A stretch of 64,000 nucleotides of DNA from Pseudonocardiales bacterium (GTDB lineage Bacteria; Actinomycetota; Actinomycetes; Mycobacteriales; Pseudonocardiaceae), in the NCBI GenBank assembly GCA_019243635.1, contig JAFAUB010000034.1, positions 1 through 64,000 of the forward strand. Direction: 5' to 3'. The position numbers and the translations under genes are program-made. The notes under the pieces were generated by a model. The model did not search any database. It had not been told where the DNA came from and saw only the letters and a program-made list of their open reading frames with translations. Positions within the stretch are counted from its first letter, which is position 1; each line of letters begins with the position of its first letter. This document shows, piece after piece, positions 62,548-64,000 of the stretch.

Positions 62548-63552
62548 ATGCCCATGCCCCTGCGTCAGTCCCTGAAGCTGGGTGGCTTCCTGCTCAAGCA
62601 GAAGCTGTTGCGCCGGGAGCGCTTCGCCCTGCTGCTCGAGCTGGAGCCGCTGTTCGCGTGCAACCTCAAGTGCGGCGGCTGCGGAAAGATCGCGCAGCCG
62701 GCCGCGCTGCTCAAGCAGCGGATGCCGCTGGAGCAGGCGATCGCCGCCGTCGAGGAGTGTGGCGCCCCGATGGTCTCCATCGCCGGTGGCGAACCGCTGA
62801 TGTACCCTCAGATCGACGAGCTGACCCGCGAGCTGCTGGCCCGTAAGAAGATCGTCTTCTTGTGTACGAACGCTTTGCTGCTGCCCAGGCACCTGCACAG
62901 GTTCACCCCGCACCGCGACTTCGCCTGGATGGTGCACATCGACGGGTTGCGCGAGCGGCACGACGCCTCGGTGCGCAGGGCGGGGGGCTTCGACGCCGCG
63001 GTCGAGGCGATCCGGCAGGCCAGGACCGCCGGCTTCCGGGTGATGACCAACACCACGTTCTTCAGTGATGACACCCCGCAGGATGTCATCGAGGTGCTCG
63101 ACTTCCTCAATGACGAGCTCGGCGTCGACAACATGCAGATCTCCCCGGCCTACGCCTACGACAAGGCACCCGACCAGGAGCACTGGCTGGGCGTGCGGCA
63201 GACCCGCGAGCTGTTCGCGAAGGCGTTCGCCGACGGCCGGCGCAAGCGCTGGCGGCTCAACCACTCCCCGATCTTCCTGGACTTCCTGGAAGGCAGGCGG
63301 GAGCTGGCCTGCACCGCGTGGGGCATCCCGTCGTACTCCCTGCTGGGCTGGCAGCGCCCGTGCTACCTGCTCGACGACAGCTACGCGGCGACCTACGCCG
63401 AGCTGCTCGAGGACACCGACTGGTCGGCGTTCGGCCGAGGACGTGACCCGCGGTGCGCCAACTGCATGGCGCACTGCGGCTACGAGCCCACCGCGGTGGT
63501 CGCCACGATGGGATCACTGCGGGAGTCACTGCGCGCCGCCGTCGGCGGATGA
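62548..63552 (+). CDS. hpnH: adenosylhopane synthase HpnH (radical SAM)
   Basis: 334 residues. Radical-SAM protein with CNLKCGGC at residues 38-45 (Cys-x3-Cys-x2-Cys). Other motifs: SIAGGEPLMYPQID, AWMVHIDGLRERHDASV and the C-terminal cysteine cluster DPRCANCMAHCGYEPTA. HpnH adds 5'-deoxyadenosine to hopene to begin C35 hopanoid side-chain synthesis. Starts two bases after the hpnG-ispH stop. It is the last gene of the operon in the window; dxs, ispG or aminotransferase genes would be expected further right. Confidence 0.93.
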   Translation: MPMPLRQSLKLGGFLLKQKLLRRERFALLLELEPLFACNLKCGGCGKIAQPAALLKQRMPLEQAIAAVEECGAPMVSIAGGEPLMYPQIDELTRELLARKKIVFLCTNALLLPRHLHRFTPHRDFAWMVHIDGLRERHDASVRRAGGFDAAVEAIRQARTAGFRVMTNTTFFSDDTPQDVIEVLDFLNDELGVDNMQISPAYAYDKAPDQEHWLGVRQTRELFAKAFADGRRKRWRLNHSPIFLDFLEGRRELACTAWGIPSYSLLGWQRPCYLLDDSYAATYAELLEDTDWSAFGRGRDPRCANCMAHCGYEPTAVVATMGSLRESLRAAVGG

Positions 63553-64000
63553 CGACGGTGGCCGCCGGTATGTCCGGCGTGTGACACCCGTCGCAGAGAT
63601 GGAGCCCGGTGACCCGCCCGGCGCGGTCTCCGCCTCGTGACACCGGATGAGTTCGGCCCCGAGGGCACAATCAGCGACGACCTCCGTGGAGACAGACCCA
63701 TGCCGGGTGACTGAGGTAAGGGTGGCCGATCCCCGGCGACGAACACCACCTCGCCGGTCCTGGTCGATGAGTACCTCGCAGGCGACAACGGCCATCTTCA
63801 CTATGCGTGTCGCCCAGGGGAACAGTGTCACGACGTGGCGACGTGCCACCATCGGCAACTTTGCGAGAAGAAGTTGCCGATGGTGGCACGTCCACAGAAT
63901 ACCCATGCACCTCCCGGTGGGCACATGGGTCGAATGGGGCGAACCAGGGCCCCGATGGGGAACCCTCTGCGGCGGGCAGCGTGGCGCCCCGCGCTCTGGG
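63553..64000. other. region after hpnH, no confident gene
   Basis: Aside from the hairpin at 63841-63891 I see no supported coding sequence. A minus-strand frame at 63526-63924 has no ribosome site, runs into hpnH and lacks any domain. The next operon gene probably starts beyond 64000. Confidence 0.4.
63841..63891. terminator. 21-bp perfect inverted repeat after the hopanoid genes
   Basis: ACGTGCCACCATCGGCAACTT (63841-63861) and its exact complement (63871-63891) flank a nine-base loop. It lies about 290 bases after hpnH. Terminator hairpin is the plainest reading; a mobile-element scar or protein site is possible, as the arm lacks the long G/C run of typical terminators and no T-tract follows. 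Confidence 0.6.

Noticed and set aside
63526..63924. 132-codon minus-strand frame at the right edge
   Set aside because: It runs into the hpnH coding region, spans the inverted repeat and shows no family match or ribosome site.

Overview
High-GC actinobacterial DNA, most likely from the Pseudonocardiales. This is an inference from gene content: a DUF5753 XRE/DUF397 pair, a short-form Ino1, a PadR-Ino1 pair, a DnaB intein and a hopanoid operon. About half of the window is an ordered core block matching the M. tuberculosis neighbourhoods on both sides of oriC. On one side are pcnA, a Nudix hydrolase, a DUF6049 protein and the MviN-type pseudokinase (Rv3907c-Rv3910). On the other are an Rv0037c-like MFS protein, YqgE/AlgH, leuS, ino1, padR, DUF5318, ponA, GT87, rpsF-ssb-rpsR-rplI and dnaB (Rv0037c-Rv0058). 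Here the two arms meet at pcnA-idi-MFS, and accessory DNA sits on or between the core pieces. I saw no tRNA, rRNA or CRISPR array.

Layout. 0-9.6 kb is accessory: an orphan PD-(D/E)XK-like nuclease, hemC, an XRE/TPR regulator whose shredded paralogue lies at 7.9 kb, a tiny zinc-ribbon protein, a catalytic-serine-less resolvase-like protein, a transposase scrap, a fused phosphatidylinositol-phosphate synthase/lipid kinase, and a PI-PLC. 8.0-16.6 kb is core and lacks the murJ membrane domain expected beside the pseudokinase. 16.6-19.5 kb holds small regulatory genes around an XRE-DUF397 pair. 19.5-28.2 kb is one tightly overlapped ten-gene minus-strand operon, which looks like an undescribed natural-product pathway: adenylation enzyme, carrier protein, TrpD-like, ectoine-synthase-like, acyl-CoA dehydrogenase-like, transglutaminase-like, TrpF-like, TrpC-like, UbiD and UbiX. 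Two tandemly duplicated LuxR regulators face it (28.8-30.6 kb). 30.6-48 kb is core, with a probable leuS attenuator and an intein in dnaB. 48-54.7 kb holds membrane and lipid genes, including a glycosyltransferase/acyltransferase fusion. 54.8-63.6 kb is a hopanoid operon (hpnC, hpnD, hpnE, polyprenyl synthase, shc, hpnG-ispH fusion, hpnH).

How the genes connect. Ino1 makes inositol-1-phosphate, the substrate of the PIP-synthase half of the fusion at 5-6.6 kb; the adjacent PI-PLC would act on the resulting lipids. Idi, the prenyl synthase and IspH supply isoprenoids to the hopanoid enzymes. In the natural-product operon, the adenylation enzyme, carrier protein and dehydrogenase fit the proline-to-pyrrole route. 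The TrpD/F/C trio could build a fused pyrrole ring on a non-anthranilate substrate, because each has changes at usual substrate-recognition motifs.

The DNA also carries unusual repeat families: a 27-bp-period repeat with a GCCGGC-TNA-GCCGGC core at eight loci, both inside and between genes; hairpins with an invariant GGAGAC loop and covarying stems at three convergent gene junctions; and 15-bp tandem repeats extending linkers or C-terminal tails of four proteins.
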